Positions 61,453 through 64,000 of a DNA stretch of 64,000 nucleotides are shown here, piece by piece. The first letter of the stretch is position 1. Each line of letters opens with the position of its first letter. This DNA is from Methylomonas sp. LW13 (GTDB taxonomy: Bacteria; Pseudomonadota; Gammaproteobacteria; Methylococcales; Methylomonadaceae), in assembly GCF_016865255.1 (NCBI RefSeq), contig NZ_CP033381.1:2418001-2482000 (forward strand). The letters are read 5' to 3'. The translations under genes were made by a program, and so were the position numbers. A model generated the notes under the pieces. That model did no database searches, was not told the origin of the DNA, and saw nothing but the letters and a program-made list of their open reading frames with translations.

Positions 61453-64000
61453 GCGAAGTGAACAAAACCATGGAAGCGAAAAAGGACAGCCTGACGGTTG
61501 CCATCGTCCGCTTATTCACCACCTCGCATTTATCGCTGCTGTTTTTATTGATTTCCCTGTTGGCAGGTGCGGCGGCGCTGACTTTGACGCCACGCGAGGA
61601 AGATCCGCAAATCATCGTGCCGGTGATGGATGTGTTTGTGCATTATCCGGGAGCCAGCAGCGAAGAAGTGGAAAAGCGCGTGACTACGCCGCTGGAAGTA
61701 TTGCTCAAGCAAATCCAGGGGGTGGAATACGTCTATTCGGCCTCCCGGCCCGGCGAAGCACTGGTGACGGTGCGCTATCGGGTGGGCGAGAGTATCGAAG
61801 ACAGTTTGATCAAAACCCGCGATAAGCTGCAAGCCAATCTGGACGTCATCCCCCCCGGTGTCAACGATTGGGTCGTCAAGCCGGTGGAAATTGATGACGT
61901 GCCGATCTTGTTGCTGAGCTTATCGATGCCCAAGGCTGACGAGGACATTATGGCGGTACGCCGCATTGCCGAGGAACTGATCGAGCGCTTACGCGCCATC
62001 GACGACGTCGGTAAAAGTTGGGTCATCGGCGCAGCGCCACGGCAGATTTCGGTGTATCCCGATCCGGCCAAATTACAAGCGAGTGGCCTCAGCTTGCCGG
62101 AGTTGCATCAGGCTTTGGCGCAGAGCAATGTCAATCTGTCGGCCGGACATGTCAATCAGCACAACAAGGAAATTCTGCTGGAAGCCGGGCCTTACTATGA
62201 AACATCTGAGCAGCTCGGGGCCACGGTCCTGAAGAATGTGGACGGCCGGTTGGTGTACTTGCGCGATGTGGCGCAGATCGTCGATGGCCCGCAAGACACC
62301 GACTATTACACCCGCATCGGCTTCGGTCCCGGTGTGGAGCAAATGCAGACGGTAGGGCACAAAGGCGGTTCTCTACCGATGGTCGGCGAAGAACGGCAAA
62401 TGGCTACAATCGCCATTGCCAAAAGGCGCGGCAGCAACGCCGTCGGCGTGGCCGAACAAGTGTTGGAACTGACCGAGCAATTGCACGGCACGCTGATTCC
62501 GGATGAAGTGCTGGTCACGGTCACCCGCAATTACGGCGAAACCGCCGATCACAAGGTCAACGAGTTGGTGATGCATCTGAGCATCGCGATTCTGACCATT
62601 ATTGTTCTATTGGCGTTGGCGCTGGGTTTTAAAGAATCGCTGATCGTGTCGTTGGCGGTGCCGATGACCTTCGCGATTACCTTGCTCTGCGATTTGATCT
62701 TTGGTTACACCATCAATCGGGTAACGCTGTTTGCGTTGATTCTGTCTTTGGGTTTGCTGGTCGATGACCCGATTGTCGATGTCGAGAACATCCATCGCCA
62801 CTACAAAATGCGCAAAGAGCCACCGTTACAAGCCTTGCTGACTGCGGTGAACGAAATTCGTCCTCCGACCATCCTGGCCACCTTCGCGGTGATCATGTCG
62901 TTCGTGCCGATGTTTTTTATTACCGGCATGATGGGACCGTATATGGCGCCGATGGCCTTTAACGTGCCGATAGCCATGTTAATGTCCTTGCTGATCGCCT
63001 TCACGGTGACGCCTTGGGCTAGTTATAAATTGTTAAAGGGCGATTACGGTAAAGATCATGGACCGGAATTTCGCTTACAGGAATCCCGCGGTTTCAAGCT
63101 GTATCAAGCCATTATGGCGCCGCTGCTGCAGCATAAAGCCAAAGCCTTGTGGTTTTTGCTGGCGGTGTTCGTGGCATTTGTCCTGTCCACTATGATGGCC
63201 GTGACCCGAGTCGTACCGTTGAAACTGCTGCCGTTTGATAATAAAAACGAGCTGCAATTGGTGATCGACATGCCGCGTGGTTCGTCTTTGGAAGCCACCA
63301 ATGAAGTTGCCACGGCCCTGGGTCAATATCTGGCCACGGTAAACGAAGTTAGTAGTTATCAAATCTATGTCGGTCTGGCATCGCCCATGGATTTTAATGG
63401 CTTGGTGCGGCATTACTATTTGCGCCAGGGCGCCTATGTCGGCGACATACGTATCATCCTGGTGGATAAAACCCGCCGCGCCCAACAATCCCATGCTATT
63501 GCGCTTAGGATGCGTCCGGATATAGAACGCATCGGCCAAAAATACGGCGCGAATCTTAAAATCGTAGAAATGCCACCAGGGCCACCGGTGCTGTCTAGTG
63601 TGGTCGCGGAAATTTACGGGCCGCCGGAAGCCGGTTATCAGGACTTGGTGAAGGTGTCCAAACAAGTCCGTGAACATTTGCAAACGACCGAGGGTGTGGT
63701 GGATGTGGACGATTACGTGCAAGCCCCGCAAGACCAATGGCAATTTGTGTTAAACCAGGACAAAGCAGCGCTATTGGGTATTAGTAATCAGCAGGTGGCC
63801 AGCAGTCTGAAGTTGGCGGTAGAAGGTGGCGTAGCCGGCACTTTGCATATCGCCAGCGAACGCCAGCCCTTGCTGATCACACTGCAATACCCCAGAGCGG
63901 CGCGTTCTTCCGAGGCTGATTTGTTAAACCTATCGGTGAAGTCTGCAAAAGGCGATTTGATCCGCTTAAGCGAGATCGGGCGGTTCAGCCACGAGCTAGC
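61449..64000 (+). CDS. RND efflux permease, 3' end outside the window
   Basis: An open frame from ATG 61449 that runs past the right edge, giving 850 codons here of a roughly 1,000-1,050-residue family. Periplasmic porter domain E-E-D-P-Q-I and Y-P-G-A-S-S-E-E-V-E follow helix 1. Helix 4 has D-D-P-I-V-D-V-E-N (Asp 439 and 440), typical of the proton-relay region of HAE/CusA-like pumps. The first three of twelve helices are adjacent to a Met/Lys start. Substrate class cannot be decided; the second Asp is followed by Pro, unlike heavy-metal CusA pumps. Confidence 0.87.
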   Translation, partial: MSEVNKTMEAKKDSLTVAIVRLFTTSHLSLLFLLISLLAGAAALTLTPREEDPQIIVPVMDVFVHYPGASSEEVEKRVTTPLEVLLKQIQGVEYVYSASRPGEALVTVRYRVGESIEDSLIKTRDKLQANLDVIPPGVNDWVVKPVEIDDVPILLLSLSMPKADEDIMAVRRIAEELIERLRAIDDVGKSWVIGAAPRQISVYPDPAKLQASGLSLPELHQALAQSNVNLSAGHVNQHNKEILLEAGPYYETSEQLGATVLKNVDGRLVYLRDVAQIVDGPQDTDYYTRIGFGPGVEQMQTVGHKGGSLPMVGEERQMATIAIAKRRGSNAVGVAEQVLELTEQLHGTLIPDEVLVTVTRNYGETADHKVNELVMHLSIAILTIIVLLALALGFKESLIVSLAVPMTFAITLLCDLIFGYTINRVTLFALILSLGLLVDDPIVDVENIHRHYKMRKEPPLQALLTAVNEIRPPTILATFAVIMSFVPMFFITGMMGPYMAPMAFNVPIAMLMSLLIAFTVTPWASYKLLKGDYGKDHGPEFRLQESRGFKLYQAIMAPLLQHKAKALWFLLAVFVAFVLSTMMAVTRVVPLKLLPFDNKNELQLVIDMPRGSSLEATNEVATALGQYLATVNEVSSYQIYVGLASPMDFNGLVRHYYLRQGAYVGDIRIILVDKTRRAQQSHAIALRMRPDIERIGQKYGANLKIVEMPPGPPVLSSVVAEIYGPPEAGYQDLVKVSKQVREHLQTTEGVVDVDDYVQAPQDQWQFVLNQDKAALLGISNQQVASSLKLAVEGGVAGTLHIASERQPLLITLQYPRAARSSEADLLNLSVKSAKGDLIRLSEIGRFSHEL

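Overview
The window looks like chromosome of a gammaproteobacterial methylotroph, most likely a type I methanotroph of the Methylomonas/Methylobacter kind. The main evidence is a formaldehyde-activating enzyme gene (fae), an SmbP-type metal-binding protein, two VPLPA-CTERM exosortase substrates, a MauG/CcpA-type di-heme protein and sulfide:quinone reductase. This placement is inference from gene content; there is no rRNA or methane monooxygenase gene here to confirm it. I saw no tRNA, rRNA, CRISPR array or intact insertion sequence.

Layout. 1-8.3 kb: a pterin-synthase-like gene next to a GT4 glycosyltransferase, a REP-associated tyrosine transposase between its own palindromes, an AT-rich orphan membrane protein, a secreted lectin-like protein, and an envelope group (flippase-like protein, CDP-alcohol phosphatidyltransferase, LtaS-like sulfatase-fold enzyme). 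8.5-10 kb: a HEPN-like protein and about 1 kb with no convincing gene. 10-14 kb: a compact operon of poorly known families (DUF6152-like, two paralogous secreted proteins, two paralogous DUF6644-like membrane proteins, a cytochrome c lipoprotein). 14-20.8 kb: PhyH dioxygenase, HTH-2TM regulator, lipoprotein esterase, redoxin plus ScsB/DsbD-type thiol reductase, fae and smbP.

21-49 kb is the most unusual part. A molybdenum hydroxylase operon (iorA-iorB-xdhC-mocA) appears to have been pulled apart. xdhC is present three times: complete at 24.0 kb, complete at 40.3 kb (with the tail of iorB before it and the first bases of mocA after it), and internally deleted at 47.7 kb, where it joins the real mocA. 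Between copies 1 and 2 lies a GC-rich catecholate siderophore locus of about 15 kb. It encodes 2,3-dihydroxybenzoate synthesis and activation (EntC, EntB with an aryl carrier domain, EntA, EntE), a free-standing VibH-like condensation domain, a TonB-dependent receptor, an AraC regulator, a siderophore-interacting reductase and an ABC importer. The importer ATPase is fused in one reading frame to an MFS transporter, probably the exporter. With no multimodular synthetase present, the predicted product is a dihydroxybenzoyl amide of a soluble amine or polyamine. Between copies 2 and 3 lie a di-heme peroxidase-like protein, two VPLPA-CTERM proteins and a 1.2-kb gene-free stretch.

49-64 kb: a SulP anion transporter, a Tat-exported superoxide-reductase-like protein, thiopurine methyltransferase, a bd-oxidase operon (cydP-cydA-cydB-cydX-DUF2892) followed by a sulfide:quinone reductase, and a TolC-MFP-RND efflux operon whose permease runs off the window. 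The region before cydP has a good sigma-54-like promoter and an array of GTTTCA repeats, suggesting enhancer control. The bd oxidase and sulfide:quinone reductase together suggest sulfide-tolerant respiration coupled to sulfide oxidation.
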